DNA of 64,000 nt from Alopecurus myosuroides. Taxonomy: Eukaryota > Streptophyta > Magnoliopsida > Poales > Poaceae. The translations under genes and the position numbers were made by a program. The stretch is from assembly GCA_028641055.1 (NCBI GenBank), contig CM054058.1, positions 241,848,187 through 241,912,186 of the forward strand. Reading direction: 5' to 3'. The notes under the pieces were generated by a model. The model ran no database searches and was not told the origin of the DNA. It saw only the letters and a list, made by a program, of their open reading frames with translations. Positions 33,795 through 45,800 of the stretch are shown here, one piece after another; the first letter of the stretch is position 1, and each line of letters opens with the position of its first letter.

Positions 33795-35324
33795 TAAACG
33801 ATCATCTTCCGTTTTGATAATTGATGACATCACAATTAGAGGACTAATGCCTTATAAAGTTTATGAAGGATATGTTTCCAACACTCGTACGATGCTCCCG
33901 CATTCCATATAATCATCTTTAAGGGGATCGTGGCGATGTTCCATCAACGGAGAGCTTGAAAGATGAATGCAGGGCAGCTCTGTCCCAGGCAGCGGTAGTA
34001 CCGGTGAAACCAGCGGTAGTACCGCCCTGGTACTTTCTACGCTTCTAGGTCCTTCTGCCAGGCCACTTTCGGTAGCGGTACCGGTGGTGGTGCTGCCATT
34101 TCTTTGTTCTGTTAGCACATCGCGGATGCAGCGGTGGAAGTCACCGGTAGTACCAGTGGCCACTACCGGTGGAGGTACCGGTGAAGCCTCCGCCCAATCA
34201 GTGCTATGTTAGCACATCGCGGAGGCAGCAACGGAGGTCACCGGTAGTACCGCTGGTACCACCGGTACCTCTGGCAGTTCTTCAGGCTCACAGGTACAGT
34301 CCACCACCGGTGGCAGTATCGGTGGTGGTACCGCCAAACAAGCGTTCTGTTGGTGCATCACGGAGGTAACGACGGAGGTCACCGGTTGTACCGGTCGGCG
34401 GTAGTACTGTTGTTTCCACCGTTACCTACGGTGATGCGGAATATGGTAGGCAGGAATAGAACCATTTGTGCGCTGGGCCACTAACCGCATCGGTAGTACT
34501 GAAGGTAACACCAGTAGTACCGCTGATGCGGGAAAGTGGTAACGGCTGGATTGGTAGGGGTGTATTTAGTGCACTCCATCTTCCCCCTCCAAGTTTTAAG
34601 CTTTAGACTCTCTCTCTTTGTCATTAATGCGAGCTTCAAACTCATAGATCTCCCTCTCCAACCACCCAAACACTCTGATTCTTTCTAGAGAGCTAGAGGA
34701 GACCTAGATCTGCGATTCCACCAAAGGAATTACAAATCCATTCACTCAACCCCCTGGATCTTGAGAGCTCTTGGGTGCCTTGTAACCATAGAGAAAACCC
34801 TAGTGCTTGTAGCTTCCACCTCGATTCAAGAAGTTTTGGATTGTTGAGAGCCTACATCTATCTTGTGGAGTAACCTCAACCTTGTGTAAAGGTTTGGTCA
34901 ACGCCTTCAAGTCGACCTCGTTGTGGAAACGAGAATCTCCCTCACCGGAGAAGTTCAAAGAGAACAAGGTGTGCACATCCGTGCTATTGGAGTGCCTAGG
35001 TGGCTCCACACCTCTCCAACATACACGTACTTCCCTTGGGAAGGAACTATGGGAATCATATCCTTGTCTTGTATCACATAGGCTGTTCACCTAGTTGCAC
35101 ACCTAGATAACCTTATGTTTACTATGGGAACTATTGGAGTGCATATGTTGTGCTTTACATATTGTTAACGTTGCGTACTTTGTTTCGTATCACATAGGCT
35201 GTTCACCTAGTTGCACACCTAGATAACCTTATGTTTACTTGTTTAGCCCAAACTAAAAAGGAAAAGAAGAAGAAAAAAATAGTCACCTATTCACCCCCCT
35301 CTAGTTGACCATACCGTAGTTTCA
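33795..35324 (+). repeat. Sirevirus 3' LTR (about 1.53 kb)
   Basis: Follows the polypurine tract at 33781-33794. It ends with CACCCCCCTCTAGTTGACC and GTAGTTTCA at 35324, the usual end of this LTR type. The first bases (TAAACG) suggest a mutated TG start, so the left boundary is approximate. A duplicated segment CACATAGGCTGTTCACCTAG occurs at about 35079 and 35193. The first 197 bases are also present at 18731-18927. Confidence 0.75.
33995..34520 (+). repeat. GGTAGTACCG near-palindrome cluster in the Sirevirus LTR
   Basis: More than ten irregular copies of GGTAGTACCG, its complement-like CGGTACTACC or GGTACCGGTGG variants. The same motif class occurs in the Sirevirus spacer at 15220-15420. 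Confidence 0.8.
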
Positions 35325-36602
35325 ACGCCCTCGTGGGGGAAGCCCATCTTCTACTACCTCATCAACAACCGCCTACCCCAAGACGAGGTCCTCAGCCAGC
35401 AAATACAACGTCGCTAGCGCGCCTACACCATCATCAACAACCAACTACACAAACATAGTATGTGCCGAATCTTCCAGCGCTGTGTTGACCAAGAAGAGGG
35501 CATCCTCGTGCCCCGGAGCATCCATAAGGGGGGGGAGAATGCGGCCACCATGCCTCGTCAAGGGCCATAGCCTCCAAGGCCGACCGGTATGGGTTCTTCT
35601 AGCCTACCGTCTTAGCCGAATCAGAAGACCTAGTGCGGGCTTGCAGCGGCTGCCAACGCTTTCGAGCGCAAAAGCATACGCCATACTCAGGCCTAAAGAC
35701 CAACCCCATCACTTGGCCATTCGCCGTCTGGTGTCTCGACATGGTCGTCCCGTTCGAACGGCACACAGCGGCATGATGCAGCTGCTGGTGGCAGTGGACA
35801 AGTTCACCAAGTGGATCGAGGCGAAGCCGCTCAAGCGGCTGGACGACCAAACGGTCATCAGTTTTTTCCAAGACATCATATATCGATATGTATACCCCCA
35901 CAACATCATTACCGACAACGGGACCAACTTCTACAAGGGGGCCTTTGCCAAGTTCTGCGGCAGAAAGGGCATCCAGATGGATCTTCCCTCTATGGAAAAT
36001 CCTTAGTCAAATGGCGAGGCGGAAAGACCAAACAGCCTAATCTTAGCTGGCATCAAGCCCGGCTGGTAGACCCGCTTGAGCGGGCACCCGGTTGCTGGAT
36101 CGAGGAGCTACCCTCCGTCCTATGCAGCCTGCGCACCACCCCCAACCGGTCAACTAGCTACACTTCGGTCTTCCTCGTCTATGGAGTGGAAGCAATCCTA
36201 TAGGCGGACATCGAGTTCGATTCTCCCCGAGTCGTCCTATACGTGGAAAAGGAGGCCCAAAAGGCGAACCAAGATGACATCGATCTGCTGGAGGAAGCAC
36301 GGGAGCTCGCGCTATCTAGGTCGGCCATATACCAGTAGAGTCTCCGCTGCTAGCATAGCCGGCGAGTTCGCCCACTCGCATTCCGCGAAGGCGATCTCGT
36401 CCTCCGGCTAATTCAAGACACCAAGGGCCTCCACAAGATTTCCTGTCCGTGGGAAGGACCCTTCGTCATCAACAAGACCCTCCACAAGAATGCCTACTAC
36501 CTCGTTGATGTACGTGAACCGCGAAGGAACCAGGCGGACACCTCCGGAGAAGGGACAGAGCGCCCCTAGAATGCTGAGCTCCTACGCGTATTCTACACCT
36601 AA
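35325..36602 (+). pseudogene. pol: Tat3 integrase and end of pol
   Basis: Starts within the spacer before integrase (FYYLINNRLPQDEVLSQQIQ in the first frame). The zinc domain is damaged and frameshifted. The catalytic core is readable at 35760-36003 (VAVDKFTKWIEAKPLKRLDD, IITDNGTNFYKG). A TAG stop at about 36004 precedes the SNGEAERPNSL segment with the catalytic glutamate. Frame changes and three or more stops follow before the C-terminal block (RRVRPLAFREGDLVLRLIQ-like) and the end at about 36602. The distribution of stops indicates a long-dead copy. Confidence 0.8.
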
Positions 36603-36959
36603 TGGCTGATGTAACACCCTGTATCCAGTTAATGAACGAGCCGATAGCCTAGAGCACAAACTCGGGGGCTATCGTCGAGTCGTGAGACATTTGTTTCCCT
36701 TTTTTTTCTTCAATCCGGCCTTGTCCGGCCGACTGCCACCCTAAGTTTGGATAACCCCAGGCCGTATGCCAAACGTTTCCTCTGCGGATCCGGCTACAGA
36801 CCACAACTCGGCTGAGCAGCCGGCCAGAGCGCAAGCGGGAGGACCACTCATGAAAAACCCCAAGCTAGTCGGCCTAAAAACGCATAAAAATTAACGACCT
36901 CACTCGCCCGAAATTCCCGTCCCCTAGGATGAAACAACCGTGCCCCCCGCCAGATGACC
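36603..36959 (+). other. Tat3 region after pol
   Basis: There is no coding domain. It contains ACTCGGGGGCT at about 36658, a polypurine-like motif that recurs in tandem at 47808-48120. The last five bases, TGACC, are the Tat2 target duplication. Confidence 0.55.
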
Positions 36960-37437
36960 TGTCGTGGGATAATCACGGCAGATGTTACCAGGGGTAACTG
37001 ATCTTGGGGCAAGTCGACACAGGCGTTCGGGAGAGGGTTTAGCTCAAAGGAAGACATGATGCAACTTGATATGACAGCCGGCAATCGAAGTCGCCGGATC
37101 TCTATTCTCGATACAATAACTCGATTAGGGTTTACACTGGATATTCGATACCACTCGATACTGCTAAGGTTCTCAAATCTCTGCCTCAAACTATACCCGG
37201 GGGTCGGTTTTATATAACACCTGTACCCCCTAGCTTTTTCTACAAGGCACACCCGGGTCCTACCCAGACACGGCGTGCTAACTCTAACTTTCCTTTACAG
37301 CATCCCTAATCCGGATCACTAGGCCCACGAACTTGGGCCTCCACAAACATCTTTATCATTAGTCAGATCCTGCACACCATCCTTTGGGCCGGGTTACTTC
37401 CCGGAGCCTGGCATACCGGGTTAGTATCCCCCCATCA
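36960..37437 (-). repeat. Tat2 3' LTR
   Basis: Plus-strand ends are TGTCGTGGGAT and CCCCCATCA. The minus-strand TATA-like TATATAAAA is at 37216-37208. Confidence 0.95.
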
Positions 37438-37814
37438 GTAGTCCCCAGAATAGCTTGGGCTTCACGGATCTCCTTGAAGCGCTTGCTATTCCCTGCAAAG
37501 ATACCGACCATACGGGCGTACGAAAACTGAGTTAAGATATCATGATATTCAGCTAGGCCTCACTCCATGGCGGCCATACAATAACCCGGACCTTTCCTCC
37601 GTATACTTGGATCCAAATCATTAAATCCAAACCACAACAAGAAATAGCAAGATCTCATGCTTGTTAACCAGTCCTGCCATTACGAACGAATCCCTTCCTT
37701 CCTCTGTCACGATGCCTTACCCAACACTTGACACACATCTCGTGAAATCTTCGTGGATAACCATCACTCCACAATTCCCGGCTCCTAGCCGTTAAGATAA
37801 GCTCTCCCTTGCCT

Positions 37815-37822
37815 TATAAATA
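37815..37822 (+). promoter_or_regulatory. TATA box of the Tat2 antisense gene
   Basis: Plus-strand TATAAATA in CCTTATAAATAGCGCC, 378 bases inside the 3' LTR. It is followed by a pyrimidine-rich leader (CTTCTCCTCTCTCTCA), typical of plant transcript starts. Confidence 0.75.
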
Positions 37823-38062
37823 GCGCCTAGAGGGTAACCCTAAGCCCATCACCACGCCACAACTTCTCCTCTCTCTCATTGCCCCAAACACCTTCGCAGC
37901 ACCATCGTGAAGAACTCGCGCCCGTTACTGACGCAAGATTAACAGCGGCCGCGCCTGCCCTCGAATCGCCTCGCGCCGCCGTCAAGCGCCACCTTGGTAC
38001 CTCCATTCCTCCCATCCGAGCCGCACCGCTCGTCGCCACCACATTAAGCCCCAATCTTCTCG

Positions 38063-38542
38063 GTAAGCTCTTCGCAATCAATCAATTCAGCCCCGCAGAT
38101 TTTAATCCATCCAAGGTCAGATCTAGGTCATCCCGCGAATTACTTGTCCGATTGCACCAGATTAGATTGATTCAATGCTCGCCAACCCCTTTAATTGCCT
38201 GCCTGATAGTCGCAAATGATCTTCCACCCATCACTGATCACCAATTTTACTTAAAAGCCATCCGCGAACCTCTCCATCTAGATCCGTTCCTCCGCTGTTT
38301 TCCGCTTATTGCATTAACACCCGGAAAAACCCTCCTTTTCCAGCTATTTCATTTGCGGTATAAATATGGGCAACCATCCGTCATCCCCAAATACCTTTTC
38401 CTACGTAAGTGACCAGCAATTTCCACAAGTGTGATCAATACCCGGACAGTTCTCAACTTCGTACCCTCTTGATACCTTATACTCGGATATTTCAACTTTC
38501 CCGGGTCTTATTTCATACATCTTTTTATTTTGTGTTTCGCAG
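38063..38542 (+). other. 5'-UTR intron of the Tat2 antisense gene
   Basis: Donor CTCG/GTAAGC at 38062/38063 and acceptor TTTCGCAG at 38542. The ATG follows ten bases into the next exon at 38552. No ATG is present between the TATA box and the donor. Confidence 0.65.
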
Positions 38543-38551
38543 GCTGACCCC

Positions 38552-41500
38552 ATGGCTCCCAAGCGACAAGGAAAACATCCGGCTCAAGCAAGGACCACCC
38601 AAGCCATATCCGCCAATTGGGGGCGCTCCACGACCACTAAGGCCAAATTGGACGAGCTAACCGAGTTAGGCACCCTCCCCTCTCAGAAAGATATCCGCTG
38701 GAGGGTGCCAGGTGGCGAAACTCATCCCACTCCCGCAGAAGACGAGGTAATCTGCTTTGTAGAGCACGTGACCCGAGGATTTCGCCCTCCGGGTCACCCT
38801 TTCTTTAGGGAGGTCTTAGATCACTACGGACTCCGGGTGTTCGACATAGGGCCTAACTCTATGTTGAACATCACCCACTTCATAGTTCTATCTGAATCAT
38901 ATTTGTGCATGCCACCAAACCTGACTCTTTTCACTGAGTTATTCCAATGCAAACCGTGCCGCGAAAGCGGCGACGGGGCGCTTCTTACTTGCGGCGGGGT
39001 ATCCATCCAACGCCGTAGGAATTCTTTAATGCCAACCCTCAACCTGCAATCCTGCGCCAAACATTGGCAATTATCCTTTTTTTACTGTCGCGATACCTCC
39101 CCCGACAGCGAGAAGAAGCTGCCGGGTTACTCAGAGACCCCCCTCCAACCCTCCGAGTCTTTCAGTGCCTTCGCACCAGACTCGGACAGGGAAGCAATCC
39201 TTCCTGCACTAGCCAAAATAGCCATTCTCTCGGCCCAAGGCCTCCTAGGGCTCAATTTGATAAAGACATGGGTCGACTTCCGAATCCAACCTAATTCCAT
39301 CCGCACCAAATTGATGTGCGAGTATTCGGGTCACACTACAGATGCACTTCGCTATTCCTCCAAAAGCTTTGCGACTGGTGACAATATCAAGACCATCAAG
39401 AGCCTCTTGGCAGAGAAGCTGGATGTGATAAAGGGCATCTCCGGGTTACCTCCGTTTACTCGGGAAAATCCGGCTCCGACGGTAATACCCGGCACCCATA
39501 ACTTGTCTCCACATTTCAACTCGATACCGCTTCTAAACATTAACTTTATCTTTTTACCTTAGGCTGATGACCCCTTCTGGAGAGTGGACCCCCTCCCCCC
39601 CTCCAGAGACCCGGAAGAGGAGGACGAGACGACTGACGACAGCGAAGGTACTTACCCAGGATCTACACACTTTTGCTTGTATCGCTCTCCTTTCGTCTGT
39701 CTTTTTCCCAATGAATACACATCTGGCTCGCGGGGCTGGAGGACGAAGGTGGAAACAACGAGGATGACCCGGAGAGAACCGAGTCTGACCCAGAGGCAAC
39801 AGCCGGAGCCAAGAGGAAAAGCAGGGGGACAGTATCCAAGGTTCCTTTTTCCTCACTATCTTCCGAATCTTACTCCTTTGACGCCATGCGAAGACTTAAT
39901 CATCAATTATCAAATTCGCCGTGCTTGAAGGAACCTTTCCCCGCCAAGCGCAGGGTAACTCGGAGCTCCCCGGGTGAAGATCCCCTTAACCCGGGCATCT
40001 CCACCCCTTTAGTCCCTCGTGGCAGTGCTCCTCCATCTCGTTCTTCCAACTCTCCTCAGCGCCACCCTTCTCCTAACCACCCACGTGCCGGGCAATTCCG
40101 GGTTCCATTAGTGGTTCCTGCGAACACCTCATCTACTTCAAGTGGCGAGCTCCCATCGGACTATACCGTAAATGCCGGGTAAGTTTTTGCCTTACTATCC
40201 CTTTTTGCCTCTAGCGAACTTTCATTCGAGCCACCGTCATCATCAATAACTGCCTTTTTTCATCTTTCTTTCAGTGCTCAGGTCACCGTCAGTGACCCGG
40301 AAAACACAAAAATGGTTAACATTCAGGTGGAGAAGCCGACTGACGATGCAGACGCCGCAACCGGAGGTGACGCAGCCACTAACCGGGAACAAGGCCCTCT
40401 GAACAATCCACTTTCCCAAACCGTCGGATCTCCTTCCTTATCGGAACCAGTAGACGAAGAGATAGAAATTCTAGATACGAAGATGCGCCCCCCAAACCCG
40501 GACACTCAGACTGTCCGGGTCTCCACTCCAAGTGCGAGGAAAACCCCCCTGCCTGATGACCAAGCTGCCGGCTCTTCCCGGACTCATTCCGATGGGTTAA
40601 CGTTTGCCCAGATGCTGGAAACCCTGCGCACCTTACGAGCTAACGAGGAAAACATCCTGGGAGCCTTAATAACCAAACATGAGGTAAGTTGAACTAATGT
40701 TGCTTGTACCTTTGCCCAGTCCCCAAGTTCCGAGTGAGTTCATTCATGACTTGCTCGGGACTTTATGATACCATTGACTGATAACCGTGCTCTTCTATCC
40801 GACTAACACTTTTTAACATCCATGCAGTCTTTCGTGACTCAATATGAAGAGAAACTTGCAAACGCCACCAAGCTCATTGAAAAAGAAATATCTTTACGCG
40901 AAGCGGCCGAGACTGAAGCCAGAAGGAATAGGCAATTAATGAAGAAGTACCGAAGAAGGGCTCACCGAGCCGAAGACGACCTGACAAGCCTTTCTGTCGA
41001 AATTTCTGATACCTATCGTTCTTTGCTTGGTATGCTTCCTTCTCCGAGTTTATCCCTTTGACCAACAGCAAAAAATGCTTAGCTGATATATTCATTTTAC
41101 TCCAGGCCCGGATGAAACCATGCCGGATGAGGATGATATTGCCAAGCTGAAGACCATGAAGAATGTTATCCGGCAGCTGTGTGCCGGAACCAGATGGATT
41201 TTGGAAGAGTTACGGTGGCCAGGTAGAGGACATGTTGACCTGAAGAGGATGCTGGACGCCTTTTCCACGATTCCTGAGTGGATTTGGCACTGGAAGCGCT
41301 CGTCCTGCCGGGTTGGAATGACCCGGGGGCTATCACTCGCCAAGGCTTACCTCCCCAAGCTCGATCTGGCAAAGCTCATGGGCGGCTTCCCCGAATTCAA
41401 GCTTGATGGTTCAAAATTCTCGCGGGAGGATTTTCAGGCTGTGCAGAAGGAGGTCCGTTACCCGGCTAGCGTGATCGCTGATGAACTGGATGTCAATATT

Positions 41501-41755
41501 CTTGTCCCTGCTTATGATGCTGCTGGTGTGGCAATTAAGTCAGATCTTCCCGAACCATATGACATGATGGCTCGGTGGAAGGAGGAAGCTGCTGCGATAA
41601 GGGCGGAGGCTGCCAAGAAACAAGCTGAAGCCGGCTCTGCTCCTGCTGCCTCAACATCAGTCGTTCCGCCTCCTGCTGGAGCTGGCGCCGCCGATCCGGG
41701 TGTTGCTGCTGCCACCAATGATGGCAAGGGTAAGGCCAAGATGAACGCCGATTGA
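38552..41755 (+). CDS. Tat2 antisense spliced gene (PF04195-like), apparently intact
   Basis: Coding exons: 38552-39481, 39563-39647, 39749-40178, 40275-40683, 40828-41029 and 41106-41755. All introns are GT-AG (81-144 bp), with phases 0,1,2,0,1. The sum is 2706 bases, exactly 902 codons with the stop. Exon 1 (310 codons) matches the PF04195-type domain: TRGFRPPGHPFFREVLDHYG and ESYLCMPPNLTLF, conserved with Tat1 and Tat3. Middle exons are acidic, Ser/Pro-rich and probably disordered. Exon 5 (40828) is a basic coiled coil (KLIEKEISLREAAETEARRN). The last exon has TRWILEELRWPGRGHVDLKR and KLMGGFPEFKLDGSKFSR, then an Ala-rich tail. It lies opposite to pol, with its own TATA box. The biochemical role is unknown. 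Confidence 0.8.
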
Positions 41756-42840
41756 TATATGGTTTCCGATGCCTCTTCTTAAGCGTCAGTTGGTCGACAT
41801 ACTTTTTGAAACAGTCATTTTTTAGGCGGTGCGCCTGTGCACCTTTGATATTTTTTCACCAGTATTTTGTAATGCACACTAAGGCCTTGATATACTCGAT
41901 GCCTGCTCCGACCTTTATAAGTTTAAGCTCATCTGTTCTCGATATCTGGTTTTATTTATTGCTTCTTGTGTGAACACTCGATTTCCGGGTCTCATGGGTA
42001 TTGACGAGCGGATTTTGCTTCAAAGTCCCCAAGTCCCCAAGACTCGGATTTTTGGACTGTTGCAACTATACAAGTAAGCCAGTTCTTTTCAAGATTTCAA
42101 GCTACCGGGCCCGGATTGCCGAGCCTAGGACACTTGATCTTGAAAAGGCAACAAAATGCTTATTGCTATTTTCACAAAGATCCATGAGTTGTTTCACATT
42201 GGTTTTGAAGTTATGCTTAATAGTCATTGAGTTTCCAGCTATTCAGCCTTGTACTCTGCATAACTTGTGGTTTAGATGACCCTTTTGACTGTCTTGTACT
42301 GTAAGCCGGCTTTCGCATGGATACCATGTTGTTACATCAATACGAAGACGTAGCCAGCCAATTCCCGTCGGGTTTCATGACTAACTGCCATCGTAAGCGA
42401 ACGAATCATGCCACTTCAATGCGAGTCACATCGAGCTTAAGTAAGAGTAGCCAAGAAATTTGGACTTCTTTGTCCGGTTATAAGATTGTAGCCGTACTCG
42501 TTTGCGAGTAATCGGCCCTTATAACTCATAGGCATCATGGCCGGGTCTTTGAGTTTGTAACTGTGCTATTTAAGCGATCAGCCCCCAAGACCTAGATATA
42601 CACATCGTACTGAGAATACATAACCTGATAACAACCATCTCTTTTCTTGATAACCATCTCTTTACTTGATATGAAAAACTGATAACAACCATCTCTTTAC
42701 TTGATATGAAAAATGTAGGTCAGCAAGCCGCCTCATTAAAAACCCGTCCAGTCCCCAAAGGTGCCCTGGATAGGAAAAGAGTACGTCAGAAACCTGCTGC
42801 CTATTACATCGTGCAATTCCACTTGCCAATATAGTCTTTA
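41756..42840. other. Gap between convergent Tat2 antisense gene and pol
   Basis: There is no coding domain. Several GTCCCCAAG motifs (about 42025, 42752; complement CTTGGGGAC) resemble the element's polypurine core. A short tandem duplication of ACCATCTCTTTACTTGATA lies at about 42650-42712. Confidence 0.6.
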
Positions 42841-45800
42841 CTAAGTATAATACGGACGCAGCTGAGCCACGTTCCATGGTCTATCTCTTTCTTGCATAGA
42901 TGAAGTGGTGTGTGCGGTGTCATTGACTGTAGCCGACTCTTCCCTTGCATCTATCAAGTAATATGATCCATTGTGCAGATTCCGGCTTACGATAAATGGT
43001 CCTTCCCATGGTGGTGATAGTTTGTGCTTTCCCTCATTTGACTGAACCAGGCGTAGAACCAAGTCTCCTTCCTGGAATACCCGGGTTTTCACGCGCCGGC
43101 TATGATACCTCCGTAGATCTTGCTGATATATAGCTGACCTCTCCAAGGCTTGTTCTCTTTGCTCTTCTAGCATATCGACGGCGTCCTGCCGGGTTTTTTC
43201 GTTCTCCACTTCGACGTAAGCTGATACTCGTGGTGAATCGTGGATAATGTCGCTCGGTAACACTGCCTCCGCACCATATACCATGAAAAAGGGCGTCATC
43301 TGGGTAGATCTGTTAGGTGTAGTATTGATACCCCAAACCACAGAAGGTAGTTCTTCGACCCATGCACCAGCAGCCCTAACACAGGGGACCCGCAACCGTG
43401 GTTTTAACCCACGAAGCAATTCTTGGTTTGCTCTCTCCACTTGCCCATTGGCCTGCGGGTGAGCCACTGATGCAACATCAAGCCGGATGCCATTGTTGCC
43501 ACAGAATTTCTCCATCTCGCCAAGAGACATGTTAGTTCCGTTGTCGGTGATTACGCTGTGGGGATACCCAAACCGGTAGATAATCCTTTTCAGGAACTTG
43601 ACCGCTGTAGCCGCTTCGCAATTAGTAACTGGCATAACCTCAACCCACTTGGTAAACTTGTCAATAGCCACCAACAGATGTGTCTTCTTGCATGGTGACA
43701 TATGGAAGGGACCAACCATGTCCATACCCCAGACGGCGAACGGCCAAGTTAATGGGATGGTCCGTAATTCCATAGCCGGTACGTGTGTTTGGCGAGCGTA
43801 CCTTTGACATCCGTCACATCTTGCTACCAAACGTTCTGCATCCGCTAGAGCCGTAAGCCAGAAAAATCCGTGTCGATAAGCTTTAGCCACCAGAGACCTT
43901 GTAGATGCATGATGCCCACAGTCGCCTTCGTGTATTTCCTTGAGAATCTGTCGGCCTTCTTCTGGCGCTACGCAGCGCAAGAAGACTCCTGTTGCGCTTC
44001 TCTTGTATAATTCTCCATTGATGATTGAATACCCCTTTGCTCGCCTCAGAATTTGTCTTGCTAGTACCTCCTGTTCTGGTAACTCGCCCCGTGATAGATA
44101 GGCCAGGTATGGCTCTGTCCACTCGGGGATGGCATGTACTGTGGCCACGTACTCCAAATCCGGGTCTTGGTTTGCCAGTTCTTCCTCAGACTCGGCTTTA
44201 ACTGATGGTCGCCGCAATTCATCCAGGAACACATTAGGTGGAACCGGTTCTCTACGCGAGCCGAGTCTAGCGAGTGCGTCTGCTGCCTCGTTTTTTCTTC
44301 TGTCTATGTGCTCCACCTCATACCCGGAAAAGCACCCGGCAACCCTGTCGACCTCCCTGCGATATGCTGCCATAGTTGCATCCTTTCTGTCCCAAGTTCC
44401 CGATACCTGTTGTACCACAAGATCCGAATCTCCGAAGCATCGTATCCTTCTAATGTTCATTTCCTTAGCTACCTTTAAACCATGCAACAGGGCCTCATAC
44501 TCGGCCACATTGTTTGAGCAATCAAAGTGAATTTGCAGTACGTAACTCAATTTGTCTCCCCTGGGCGATGTCAGCACTACTCCCGCTCCTGATCCCTCAT
44601 ATTGCTTTGACCCATCGAAGTGCATGGTCCATGACTCGGATTTTGGAACTGTGGTAACCATACCTGTATGTGTCCAATCGTTAACGAAATCAACTAAAGC
44701 TTGAGACTTGATTGCTGACCTGGGTTCGTAGTTGATATGATAATCTCCCATCTCTATTGCCCACTTGGCTATTCTTCCCGTCGCGTCCGAGTTTCTGATA
44801 ATATCCGACATTGGTATTGAGCTGACCACCGTTATAGGATGTTCTTGGAAATACGGCTTCAATTTCCTGCTGGCCATGAAGACTCCGAACACCAACTTTT
44901 GCCAATGTGGATAGCGCTGCTTTGCTTCTGATAATACTTCACTGACGTAGTAAACCGGCCTCTGAACCGGGTAACCTTTCCCGTCCTCTTTGCGTTCCAC
45001 GACAACCACTGCGCTAACGGCTCGGGGGCCAGCTGCCACGTATAGCAACATAGGCTCTTTAGGACCCGGCGCCGCTAGTACTGGTGCTTCAGATAATTGC
45101 TTCTTTAGTGCTTCAAACGCTTCATCTGCCTCTTCGTCCCATACGAATTTATCCGATTTTCGCAAGAGCCGATACAAGGGTATTGCTTTTTCTCCGAGTC
45201 TAGATATGAACCGACTCAAGGCTGCTACACAGCCCGTGAGCTTTTGAACATGCTTCAAGTTCTCCGGCTTTTTCAAGCTCTGGATTGCCTTGATCTTATC
45301 TGGATTTGCCTCAATTCCTCTCTCGGACACTATGAAGCCGAGTAATTTCCCAGCCGGAACTCCGAACACGCACTTCGTTGGATTAAGTTTCATCTGGTAC
45401 CTCCTCAGGTTTTTGAATGTCTCCTTTAGATCATCGATGAATGTCTCCGCCTTTCTGGTCTTGATGACCACGTCATCCACATAAGCATGGACGTTACGTC
45501 CGATTTGATCCTCGAAGCACTTTTGAATACACCGTTGGTAAGTTGCGCCAGCGTTCTTCAGCCCAAATGTCATAGTTTTGTAACAAAAGGCCCCAAACGG
45601 GGTTATGAATGATGTTTTCTCCCAATCCTCCCTTTTGAGCTTAATCTGATGATACCCGGAATATGCATCCAGGAAGCATAACAGATCGCTTCCAGCTACT
45701 GCGTCTATAATCTGATCTATCCCTGGGAGCGCAAACGGATCCTTTGGGCAATGCTTGTTAAGACTAGTGAAGTCAATGCACATCCTCCACTCGTTGGTCT

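Larger units (their letters stand above)
30720..33991 (+). repeat. Direct repeat, right copy (original context)
   Basis: This is the partner of 15656-18927. After 33991 the sequence continues as Sirevirus LTR (GCGGTAGTACCGG...), showing that this copy is the parent arrangement and the left copy the derivative. Confidence 0.9.
10407..35324 (+). mobile_element. Decayed Sirevirus (Ty1/copia, SIRE/Maximus-like), split by Tat1
   Basis: Gag C-terminus, protease, integrase, reverse transcriptase and RNase H occur in copia order (10407-14717). They are followed by a spacer, an env-like gene, a polypurine tract and a 3' LTR ending ...GTAGTTTCA at 35324. The element is interrupted by the Athila LTR on the left and by Tat1 at 15656-31562. 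Part of its 3' region is present twice (16499-18927 and 31563-33991) because of a later rearrangement. On the right it abuts Tat3 integrase sequence, so it was inserted into Tat3. The many stops make it an old, inactive copy. Confidence 0.85.

Noticed and set aside
38824..39540. Minus-strand frames opposite the Tat2 antisense gene as part of Tat2 gag-pol
   Set aside because: They are short and lack gag or pol motifs. Pol ends at 42841, and the plus strand explains the coding signal.
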